Source of the DNA: Rhodoferax sp.
GTDB lineage: Bacteria > Pseudomonadota > Gammaproteobacteria > Burkholderiales > Burkholderiaceae_C
Assembly: GCF_018780565.1 (NCBI RefSeq)
Contig: NZ_JADMJN010000007.1
Coordinates: 62,001 to 126,000, forward strand
Reading direction: 5' to 3'
DNA length: 64,000 nucleotides
Position numbers and translations under genes: made by a program. The notes under the pieces were generated by a model, which ran no database searches, was not told the origin of the DNA, and was given only the letters and a program-made list of their open reading frames with translations. Positions 9,344 to 17,304 of the stretch are shown one piece after another (position 1 is the stretch's first letter; each line of letters opens with the position of its first letter).

Positions 9344-9578
9344 AGGTCGGGAAATTCCGTGGATCAAAAGAGGGGATTTTAGGCGCTGGGGTGCTCCAAG
9401 TGAACAAGGGGCCGGGGAAACACCCGGGCAACGGCTCAAAATACCCCAAATTGAGCTTTCGCATGACCCAAGGGGGGCGACAGGTACAATCCAGCCTTCT
9501 TGCATCGGCCCAGGCCGGTTCCCTTTTTACCGCGCATTGGCGCATCTCCCTGTGGGGAGTCTTTAGGTCAGGTCCCCC

Positions 9579-10715
9579 ATGTCTGATTTAAGTCTTCAAC
9601 TGCAGCAGGCCACCGGCCAACTACCAGTTTCAAGCTATTTCGACGAAGCGCTTTACCAGCGCGAACTGAAAAACATTTTCCAGAGTGGGCCCCGCTACGT
9701 GGGGCACCGCTTGAGTGTGCCCCAGGTGGGCGACTATGCCACCCTGCCTCAAGAGGCACAGGGACGTGCGCTCGTGCACACATCAAACGGTATCGAGTTG
9801 ATCTCGAATGTGTGCCGCCATCGCCAGGCACTCATGCTGCAGGGACGCGGCTCGGTCAACACCACCCAGGCGGGCACTGCAGCCGGCAACATCGTGTGCC
9901 CGCTGCACCGCTGGACCTACAGCGGCAGCGGCCCCCAGCCGGCAGGCACCCTGCTGGGCGCACCTCATTTCCCCCAGGACCCCTGCCTGAACCTGAACAA
10001 CTACAAGCTGCGTGAGTGGAACGGCCTGCTGTTTGAGGACAATGGCCGTGACATCCACGCCGACCTGGCCGGCATGGGCCCGCGGGCCGATCTGGATTTC
10101 ACCGGTTTTGTGCTCGACAAGGTCGAAATGCACGAGTGCAACTACAACTGGAAAACCTTCATCGAGGTCTACCTGGAGGACTACCACGTGGGCCCCTTCC
10201 ACCCGGGCCTGGGCGGTTTTGTGACCTGCGACGACCTGCGCTGGGAATTCAAGGAAAACTATTCGGTGCAAACCGTGGGCGTGGCCCGGCAAACCGGACA
10301 GGCCGGCACCCCGGTCTACCAGCGCTGGCAGGATGCGCTGCGCGGCTACCGCAAGGGCGAGCCGCCGAAGTACGGCGCGATCTGGCTGACCTACTACCCG
10401 CACATCATGGTCGAGTGGTATCCACATGTGCTGACGGTCTCCACGCTGCACCCCATGGGCGTGAACAAGACCATGAACATGGTCGAGTTCTATTACCCCG
10501 AAGAAATCGCAGCCTTCGAGCGGGAGTTTGTTGAAGCGCAACAGGCCGCCTACATGGAAACCTGCATTGAGGACGATGAGATTGGTGAGCGCATGGACGC
10601 CGGTCGCCGCGCCCTGCTGACCCGCGGCGACAACGAAGTCGGTCCGTACCAAAGTCCCATGGAAGACGGCATGCAGCACTTTCACGACTGGTATCGCCGC
10701 CAAGTCCAGATCTGA
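9579..10715 (+). CDS. Aromatic ring-hydroxylating-type Rieske oxygenase, alpha subunit
   Basis: 378 aa. Rieske ligands are C79-x-H81 and C107-x2-H110 (CRHR...CPLHRW); the 25-residue interval between the pairs is longer than in many Rieske proteins. The mononuclear iron site is visible as YLEDYHVGPFHPG with H203 and H208. These enzymes hydroxylate or demethylate aromatic or quaternary-amine substrates using electrons from a reductase. No reductase, ferredoxin or beta subunit gene is adjacent, so the substrate is unknown and an electron partner must be encoded elsewhere. It is followed after 5 bp by a DMT transporter gene, suggesting one transcript. Confidence 0.85.
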   Translation: MSDLSLQLQQATGQLPVSSYFDEALYQRELKNIFQSGPRYVGHRLSVPQVGDYATLPQEAQGRALVHTSNGIELISNVCRHRQALMLQGRGSVNTTQAGTAAGNIVCPLHRWTYSGSGPQPAGTLLGAPHFPQDPCLNLNNYKLREWNGLLFEDNGRDIHADLAGMGPRADLDFTGFVLDKVEMHECNYNWKTFIEVYLEDYHVGPFHPGLGGFVTCDDLRWEFKENYSVQTVGVARQTGQAGTPVYQRWQDALRGYRKGEPPKYGAIWLTYYPHIMVEWYPHVLTVSTLHPMGVNKTMNMVEFYYPEEIAAFEREFVEAQQAAYMETCIEDDEIGERMDAGRRALLTRGDNEVGPYQSPMEDGMQHFHDWYRRQVQI

Positions 10716-10720
10716 AGCCC

Positions 10721-11608
10721 ATGCAGGCCTTGTGGATGGTTCTGGGGGCTTTCTTCTTTGCTACCATGGCGGTGGGCATCAAGATTGCCTCAGGCAGTTT
10801 CAACACCTTCGAACTGGTGTTTTATCGCGGTGTGGTGAGCGTGATCTTCATGTCCGTGGTGCTGCGCACGCGCCACATCTCCATTCGCAGCCCCGTTCCC
10901 CTGATGCACGCCTGGCGCAGCCTGATTGGCGTGTCGTCCCTGGGGGCCTGGTTTTATGCCATTGCCCATTTGCCCTTGGCCACGGCCATGACGCTGAATT
11001 ACATGAGCGGGGTCTGGGTGGCAGCCTTTATCGTGGGTGGCGCGGTGATGTACGGCAAAGCAGAACGCCAGGGGCCCCTGATGGCCACGGTGCTGGCGGG
11101 CTTTGCCGGCGTGGTGATGATGCTGCGCCCCACACTGGAGCAAAACCAGTTGTTTGCCGGACTCATCGGGCTGCTCTCAGGTCTGGGTGCGGCACTGGCC
11201 TACATGCAGGTCACGGCCTTGGGCAAAGCAGGTGAGCCCGAAGGGCGCACGGTGTTTTACTTCTCGGTAGGCTCGGCACTGGCTGGCCTGGTCGGCATCA
11301 GCTTCACGGGGCTGACGCCCTGGTCCACGGTGCACTGGCAGGCGGCTGTCTGGCTGATCCCGATCGGTGTGCTGGCGTCTCTGGGCCAATGGTGCATGAC
11401 GCGGGCCTACAGCCGTGGCTCCACCCTGCTGGTGGCGAATTTGCAGTACTCCGGCATCGTGTTTGCGGCCTTCTACAGTCTGGTGCTGTTTGGCGACCAG
11501 ATTGCGCTGTTGGGATGGGCCGGCATGGCCTTGATCGTGGCCAGCGGTCTGGCCGCCACCGTGCTGCGCACCCGAACCATCCCCAATACGCCAGCCGAAG
11601 AACACTGA
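10721..11608 (+). CDS. DMT superfamily (EamA) transporter
   Basis: 295 aa with about ten hydrophobic segments in two EamA repeats: the first begins VLGAFFFATMAVGIKIASGSF, the second follows LSGLGAALAYMQVTA. EamA proteins export or exchange metabolites in the inner membrane; the solute cannot be predicted. It starts 5 bp after the Rieske oxygenase stop and precedes the sulfurtransferase gene by 15 bp, so all three are probably co-transcribed. Confidence 0.9.
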   Translation: MQALWMVLGAFFFATMAVGIKIASGSFNTFELVFYRGVVSVIFMSVVLRTRHISIRSPVPLMHAWRSLIGVSSLGAWFYAIAHLPLATAMTLNYMSGVWVAAFIVGGAVMYGKAERQGPLMATVLAGFAGVVMMLRPTLEQNQLFAGLIGLLSGLGAALAYMQVTALGKAGEPEGRTVFYFSVGSALAGLVGISFTGLTPWSTVHWQAAVWLIPIGVLASLGQWCMTRAYSRGSTLLVANLQYSGIVFAAFYSLVLFGDQIALLGWAGMALIVASGLAATVLRTRTIPNTPAEEH

Positions 11609-11623
11609 AAGGAAACGCCAGCG

Positions 11624-12496
11624 ATGTACACCACCCTGATATCCGCCCGGCAGCTCCAGGATTTGCAGAAAAGCGGCAAGCCCTGCATGGTCTTTGACTG
11701 TAGTTTTGAGCTGATGCAAGCCGGCGCTGGCGACCTGCAATACCAGCAGGCCCACATCCCAGGCGCCGTGCGGGCTGACCTGGATCGGCACCTGAGCGCA
11801 AATCCAACGGCACCCGATGCCGCATCGGGCGGTCGGCATCCCCTGCCCTCGCGCGAGACCTTTGCCGCCTGGCTGGGCAGCGTCGGGTTCACCCCTGCCA
11901 TGCAGGCCGTGGTGTACGACCGTCAGGGCGCCAACTATTGCGGACGGTTGTGGTGGATGCTCAAGTGGGTGGGCCACGAAGCGGTCGCGGTGCTGGATGG
12001 TGGACTGCAGGCGTGGCAGTCGCATGGCGGCAGCACGGAGAGCGTCCGGGATATCAGCACACCAGCCATCAATGCGGCCGTCAGATACCCGCTGGCCCCC
12101 GAAAAAGCCTTGCTGATTGCTACTAAAGAAGTAGCAGACAGGCTCACTCAGGCACAACAGACCTTGATCGACGCGCGGGGTGCGCCACGCTTCAGAGGCG
12201 AAGTCGAGCCGCTGGACCCCGTGGCAGGGCATATCCCTGGTGCACTGAACCGGCCATTCACCCAAAACCTGGATGCGCAGGGCAAGTTCAAGCCGGCCGC
12301 CGAGTTGCGCGCCGAATTTGAGGCCTTGCTGGCCGGGCATGACCCCGCAACCGTGGTGCACCATTGCGGCAGCGGCGTGAGCGCCGTGCCCAACCTGCTC
12401 GCCATGGAAATCGCCGGTTTGGGGCGCACGGCCCTGTATGCCGGAAGCTGGAGCGAGTGGTGCAGCGACCCGCAAAGACCGGTGGCGAAAGGCTGA
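11624..12496 (+). CDS. sseA: 3-mercaptopyruvate/thiosulfate sulfurtransferase, two rhodanese domains
   Basis: 290 aa, tandem rhodanese domains (about 5-130 and 165-285). The catalytic loop HHCGSGVSA in the second domain has the CGSGV form usual for 3-mercaptopyruvate sulfurtransferases. A GGKHP-like start of the activation loop (GGRHPLPS) and LDGGLQAWQSHGG are also seen. The protein moves sulfane sulfur to acceptors such as cyanide or thiols. Codons for ATKEVA fall in a copy of the 17-bp repeat (12119-12135), so this stretch may be an insertion relative to orthologues. Confidence 0.9.
   Translation: MYTTLISARQLQDLQKSGKPCMVFDCSFELMQAGAGDLQYQQAHIPGAVRADLDRHLSANPTAPDAASGGRHPLPSRETFAAWLGSVGFTPAMQAVVYDRQGANYCGRLWWMLKWVGHEAVAVLDGGLQAWQSHGGSTESVRDISTPAINAAVRYPLAPEKALLIATKEVADRLTQAQQTLIDARGAPRFRGEVEPLDPVAGHIPGALNRPFTQNLDAQGKFKPAAELRAEFEALLAGHDPATVVHHCGSGVSAVPNLLAMEIAGLGRTALYAGSWSEWCSDPQRPVAKG
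12119..12135. repeat. Dispersed 17-bp inverted repeat, copy b (inside sseA)
   Basis: GCTAC-N7-GTAGC; the stem can extend to GCTACT/AGTAGC. It is read in frame as A-T-K-E-V-A. Confidence 0.7.
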
Positions 12497-12581
12497 CGCG
12501 ATCAGGCGCTCTGGTCTCCAACGCTTGGACAAGCGTAGCACTCCAGACTAAACTGCATGAACCCCGGCGATTCAAAAAATC

Positions 12582-14972
12582 ATGCAAGAAAACATCATGG
12601 AGGCAAACCGTCCCGGAGACAGCCTGGCGGGGCCCGAGCGCTGGCGCAAAGCGTTGCGGGACGGGAGTCTGATTGTTTTCATTGTGCTGATTGGCCTGTC
12701 GGGCACCTGGCTGACTTACCGCGCGATTGAAACCAACAACACCCTGCAGCGCCAGGAGCGGCTCAATGCGGTCAGTCAATCGGTGTTCGAAGCATTTGAT
12801 CTGGAAACGACCCGCGCCGTCGAGGCAGTGCGCAGTGCAGCGCTCATGGTGGCATCGCAACAGACCCTGACACGGCGCGAATTCGAAAGCTATGGAACCG
12901 GCGTACTCGCGCACTCGCCCAAGTTAAGCGCCCTGCAATGGCAACCCTTGATCACGGCCGCCGAGCTGGCCAGGTTCGAAGCCACTGCCCAGGCGGATGG
13001 CCTTGCGGGCTACCGTGTTTTCGAGACAGTCGGTGGCAAATTGGTCCCTGCCAGCGCCCGTGCACTGCACGTTCCCATTCTGTTTTCGGCGCCCGAGAAG
13101 TCCTCCGCACTGGGTTTTGACCTCGCATCAGAGCCGGACCGGATGACTTCGCGCTTGCGGGCGCGTGACACCGGCCAGCCCATCGCCTCGGAAACCTACA
13201 AATGGACGGGCCGTGGTGATGAAGGTGGCCGTGCGCTGGCATTTTCCGTCTCTGCGCCGGTCTTCGATCCCGATCGCCCGCCGTCCAACCTGGCAGAGCG
13301 CCGTGAACGGCTCAAGGGCTATGTCAGCGGGGAAATCAACGTTACCGTTTTGCTGGAGGAAGCGGCTTTTCGTGCTGCCGCGACCAAGCTCGACGTAGTG
13401 GTCTTTGATCTGGGCGCGGAGCCGAGAAAGATCATCTATGCACTGCGTGAGGAAGATGGCAAGCGGCCTGCCAAAAGCCAGGTCTTTTTCGAACCCAACG
13501 AACGCGATACATCGTTGACCGTCAGCATTGCAACCCGCCCCTGGCAAATCGTGCTGCGGCCCCAGGCGGCCTTCCACGACGGTGATGCGCGCAAGACCGG
13601 CATGGCCGTGCTGGCGGGCGGTACTGCCGCCACGCTGTTGCTGGCCTTTGCGGTGTACATGACACAACGACGCCAATGGATCATTGAAGACGCCCAGGCC
13701 AGCCTGAAACTCAGTGAGCAGGCGTTGCAGGCGGAAAGACTGCGACTGAGCAATATCCTGGAGGGGACCGGCGCTGGCACGATGGAGCTGAACCTGCAAA
13801 CCGGCGAAATATACGCCAACGACCGCATGTTTTCCATGCTGGGCTACACCCGTGAGGAGATGCATCCCTTCACACTGAAATCATGGCGAGACCTGAACCA
13901 TCCTGACGAAGTGCTGCCACTGACCGACTACCTGACGCGTTTGCGTCATGGTGAAACCGAGGTCATTGACATGGAGTCGCGACGGCGGCACAAGGACGGC
14001 CATTGGGTCTGGGTGTTGACGCGGGGCCGCGTGTTCTCGCATACCGCCGACGGCAAGCCGCAATGGATCGCCGGCACCGTCCAGGACATCAGTGCAAGCA
14101 AGCAGGCCGAAGAACAAATCATTGAGTTCAACAACACCCTGGAACAGCGTGTCCAGGAGCGCAGCGCAGAGCTCGAAACCACCCTTGCCACGCTGCACCA
14201 ATCCCAGGAGGAGCTGGCGCGCAGTGAAGCCAATGCCACGCTGAGTACTTTGGCGGCCAGCGTGTCGCATGAGCTCAGCACACCGATGGGCAACAGCCTC
14301 ATGACGGCCAGCACACTGGTGGAGCAAAGCCGGAGTTTTCAGAGGCTGGTTGACGCCAACCAGCTCAAGCGCTCGGAACTGACTGCATTTTTGAATACCG
14401 TGCACGAAGGCAATGACCTGATGCTGCGCAACCTGCAACGGGCCGTCGAATTGCTGAAGAATTTCCGGCAAGTGGCCAATGACCAGGCCAGCGAGCGGCG
14501 CCGCAGCTTCGACCTGGCCACTGCAGTACAGGAAGTGCTTGGCACGCTGGCGCCCAGCCTGAAGAACAGTCCCCACCATGTGGTGGTGGACATTGCACAG
14601 GGCATTGCCATGGACAGCTATCCCGGCCCCCTGGGACAGATCGTGATCAACCTCATCAACAATGCCTACCTGCACGCCTTTGAAGGCCAGACCGGCGGTG
14701 TCTTCACCATCAGCGCCCGCCTGGCAGAAGATCGGGTGCGCATGAGCTTTTCGGACAATGGCACGGGGATGTCCGAGGAAACCCAGTCACATCTTTTCCA
14801 GCCGTTTTTCAGTACCAAGACCGATCACGGCGGCACCGGACTGGGCCTGACCATCGTGGCCAACCTGGTGGGCAAGACACTTGGCGGCACGCTCCAGGTG
14901 CAGTCCACAGTCGGCGTGGGCACCACGATCAGCATCAACCTGCCCTTGGTCGCGCCGACACCGCAAGCCTGA
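12582..14972 (+). CDS. CHASE- and PAS-domain sensor histidine kinase
   Basis: 796 aa. Order: TM helix about 28-47, extracytoplasmic CHASE domain about 75-310, TM helix about 341-360, PAS about 388-505 (GEIYANDRMFSMLGYTREEM ... WIAGTVQDIS), coiled-coil stretch, then kinase core. His563 lies in SVSHELSTPMGNS, the phospho-acceptor box. The ATPase shows INLINNAYLHAF (N box), DNGTGMS (G1) and GGTGLGLTIV (G2). CHASE domains sense small external ligands; the ligand here is unknown. No response regulator gene is adjacent, so this is an orphan kinase. A second start at 12597 is equally possible. Confidence 0.9.
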   Translation: MQENIMEANRPGDSLAGPERWRKALRDGSLIVFIVLIGLSGTWLTYRAIETNNTLQRQERLNAVSQSVFEAFDLETTRAVEAVRSAALMVASQQTLTRREFESYGTGVLAHSPKLSALQWQPLITAAELARFEATAQADGLAGYRVFETVGGKLVPASARALHVPILFSAPEKSSALGFDLASEPDRMTSRLRARDTGQPIASETYKWTGRGDEGGRALAFSVSAPVFDPDRPPSNLAERRERLKGYVSGEINVTVLLEEAAFRAAATKLDVVVFDLGAEPRKIIYALREEDGKRPAKSQVFFEPNERDTSLTVSIATRPWQIVLRPQAAFHDGDARKTGMAVLAGGTAATLLLAFAVYMTQRRQWIIEDAQASLKLSEQALQAERLRLSNILEGTGAGTMELNLQTGEIYANDRMFSMLGYTREEMHPFTLKSWRDLNHPDEVLPLTDYLTRLRHGETEVIDMESRRRHKDGHWVWVLTRGRVFSHTADGKPQWIAGTVQDISASKQAEEQIIEFNNTLEQRVQERSAELETTLATLHQSQEELARSEANATLSTLAASVSHELSTPMGNSLMTASTLVEQSRSFQRLVDANQLKRSELTAFLNTVHEGNDLMLRNLQRAVELLKNFRQVANDQASERRRSFDLATAVQEVLGTLAPSLKNSPHHVVVDIAQGIAMDSYPGPLGQIVINLINNAYLHAFEGQTGGVFTISARLAEDRVRMSFSDNGTGMSEETQSHLFQPFFSTKTDHGGTGLGLTIVANLVGKTLGGTLQVQSTVGVGTTISINLPLVAPTPQA

Positions 14973-14996
14973 AGCAGCCGCTGTGTACCTGCGGCT

Positions 14997-15797
14997 TCAG
15001 CGCCCGTGGGCTACGCCACTCACCCAGGTCACGAGGCCGATACCCACAAGAAGCCAGACAATTTGAGCCGCTGTTTCCCGCGCCGTGAGGCGCTTTTGCA
15101 ATTGGGGAATCAGATCGGCCAGTGCCACATACACAAAACTGCTGGAAGCCACCACCAGAAAATAAGGCAGGTAGTCATGCAGGCGATCAACCAGCCAGAA
15201 GCCCAGCAAGCCACCCAGCGCCGTCACAGCCCCGGCCATCGACACCTTGACCAGCGCCACATGCTTGCCGCCAGCACCGGTACGCAACACCATCAGGTCG
15301 CCCATGTGGTGCGGCACCTCGTGGGCCAGCACCGCCAGCGAAGCAATGGCACCCAGGCGCATGTCAGCCATGAAGGCCGAGGCGATCAGCACCCCGTCGC
15401 CAAAGCAGTGCACGCTGTCGCCGGTCAGCACGGCCCAGGTTCCGGCTTTGGGCGCATGGTTGTGACCATGCGCATGGCCGTGATCGTGATCGTGGACCTG
15501 ATCGTGCGCCGACTCATGATGATGCTCGTGCCCGTGATGCCACAGTTCAGCCTTGTCGAGCAGGAAGAAAAAGATCAACCCCATCAGCAAGGTCACAAAC
15601 AAATCGTGGGCACCGGCCTGGCTCTCAAAAGCTTCGGGCAGCAAATGCATGAAGGCTGTGGCCAGCAGCGCACCGGCGGCCAGGCTCAGCATGTGCTGGG
15701 TGTAACGCGCCAGCGCACCGAAGCTCAAAGCCGCGGCCAGCCAGACACTGCCGATACCGGCGGCCAGGGTTCCCAGAATAATTGCTACCAAAACCAT
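14997..15797 (-). CDS. ZIP family divalent metal transporter
   Basis: 266 aa, about eight hydrophobic segments. Metal-site motifs HCFGDGVLIASAF and HEVPHHMGD correspond to the TM IV and TM V signatures of ZIP proteins (HSxxDG and HExPHxxGD). Between the third and fourth helices, residues 87-114 hold 14 histidines in 28 residues, a likely zinc-binding cytoplasmic loop. It would import zinc or a related metal. The gene is convergent with the histidine kinase gene. The first codons form a weak match (one base off) to the 17-bp repeat family. Confidence 0.9.
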   Translation of the reverse strand: MVLVAIILGTLAAGIGSVWLAAALSFGALARYTQHMLSLAAGALLATAFMHLLPEAFESQAGAHDLFVTLLMGLIFFFLLDKAELWHHGHEHHHESAHDQVHDHDHGHAHGHNHAPKAGTWAVLTGDSVHCFGDGVLIASAFMADMRLGAIASLAVLAHEVPHHMGDLMVLRTGAGGKHVALVKVSMAGAVTALGGLLGFWLVDRLHDYLPYFLVVASSSFVYVALADLIPQLQKRLTARETAAQIVWLLVGIGLVTWVSGVAHGR

Positions 15798-16008
15798 CGC
15801 TTAAAACGCTTTATAAATAAGGGGCTGATGTCATTTCCATGAGCAACACCCGGATTTTCAGGCCAGTCGGCTGTCTGCTCTCAAGGCCATCTTATCAACC
15901 GTGTCAAGCAGGGCATGGTGCCGACTTGATGCATTCCGGAGAATTTGCATATTTCTTGTTGCAAAACGCGTGACGGACATCGTGGACTGAAAGGATAATC
16001 ACGCACCC

Positions 16009-17262
16009 ATGAGTTCCTCGCGCTCCTTCAAAAAGATCCCCTGGCTGGCTTTGCTGGCCCTCACCGCCGCCGCAGGGGCATGGTGGTGGGCCAGCCAGGC
16101 AGCACCCGGTGCGGCGCTGACCGGACCCGCCTTGCTTGGCATGATGGGGGCGTTCGGCGCGCTGGCTGTTTCCCTGCGGCTGTCGCGCGGAGTCGTTCGC
16201 AGTCGCCAGGCGCTGCGGCGCGCGCAGCGGTACAAGCACTATTTTGCCTTGCAGCGAGGCAAGTTGTCCGAGGCCAAACTGGACGCGCTCAAGGCCCGCC
16301 TGGTGCTGGCGTCGACTCTTGACACGATGGAAGTGGGCGTCGAAATCTGGGACGATCAGGACCGCCTGATGCTGTACAACAACAAGATCAACCGGATGCG
16401 GGCCAACTTTCTGGCGCAGGAGAACATCGGCCAGTCCTTTGAAACACTGGTGCGCGCCAACATGCAGCGCCAGTTGATCACCGCCGCCATTGGACGCGAA
16501 GAAGAATGGCTGGCAGAGCGTCTGGCGTCCCGTGGCAAGCACAAGGAGCCCTTGCTGCAGGAGCTGGAAGGCAATCAGTGGATCCACACCTACGAAACCA
16601 GAACGCCCGAAGGCTATCTGGTCGTGGCCCGCGTCGACGTCACCAAGCTCGTCCGCAAGGGCAAGCTGCTGGAAGCGGATAACCACGAGTTGGCCCATCA
16701 GTCAGCCACCGATGACCTGACCGGTCTGGCCAACCGCAGGCGTTTTGACGAGGCACTGGCCACCGAATGGCAACGTGCAGCCCGAAGCGGCGCTCCGCTG
16801 AGCCTGATGATGGTTGATATCGATCATTTCAAAAAATTCAATGATCACTACGGTCACCTGGCAGGCGACGAATGCCTGCGCCAGGTAGCGGCCATTTTGA
16901 ACGGAAGTGTGCGCCGCGCTGGCGAGTTGGTGGCGCGCTTCGGCGGGGAAGAGTTCGTGATCCTGTTGCCCGGCGCAGACGTGGCCCATGCGTGTGAAAC
17001 GGCCCAGCAGTGCATGGCGCGCATCGCCAAAGCCGCCATTCCCCATGCAGCCTCGTCCACCGCAGCCCATGTGACTTTCAGCATGGGCATCGCCTGTACC
17101 TCGGGCGACACCTCGCAAAGCCTGACCGACCTGCTCAACGCGGCCGATGCCGCCATGTACCGGGCCAAGTCCAGTGGGCGGGCACACTTCGAAGTCGCCG
17201 ACCAGGCCGACTGGGAGATCGACCGCGACACCCCCCGCAGCCGCCCCGTACCACTGAGCTGA
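16009..17262 (+). CDS. Membrane-anchored GGDEF diguanylate cyclase
   Basis: 417 aa. Two N-terminal TM helices (about 9-25 and 33-52) precede a PAS-like domain (about 95-215) and a GGDEF domain (about 235-400). The active-site sequence is GGEEF at 312-316 with intact upstream DDLTGLANRRRF and VDIDHFKKFND, so synthesis of c-di-GMP from two GTP is expected. The inhibitory I-site, normally RxxD five residues before GGEEF, reads R303-A-G-E306, a conservative change that may weaken product feedback. No EAL domain is present. Its 3' end faces polA. Confidence 0.92.
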   Translation: MSSSRSFKKIPWLALLALTAAAGAWWWASQAAPGAALTGPALLGMMGAFGALAVSLRLSRGVVRSRQALRRAQRYKHYFALQRGKLSEAKLDALKARLVLASTLDTMEVGVEIWDDQDRLMLYNNKINRMRANFLAQENIGQSFETLVRANMQRQLITAAIGREEEWLAERLASRGKHKEPLLQELEGNQWIHTYETRTPEGYLVVARVDVTKLVRKGKLLEADNHELAHQSATDDLTGLANRRRFDEALATEWQRAARSGAPLSLMMVDIDHFKKFNDHYGHLAGDECLRQVAAILNGSVRRAGELVARFGGEEFVILLPGADVAHACETAQQCMARIAKAAIPHAASSTAAHVTFSMGIACTSGDTSQSLTDLLNAADAAMYRAKSSGRAHFEVADQADWEIDRDTPRSRPVPLS

Positions 17263-17304
17263 GGTGTGCTGTGAAAGTGGCTGAGCCTCGCGCTTGCGGG
17301 CTTG

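Noticed and set aside
15784..15800. Ninth copy of the 17-bp repeat at the start of the ZIP gene
   Set aside because: One half-site base differs (ATCGC) and the stem is short; could be chance, so not listed as a feature.
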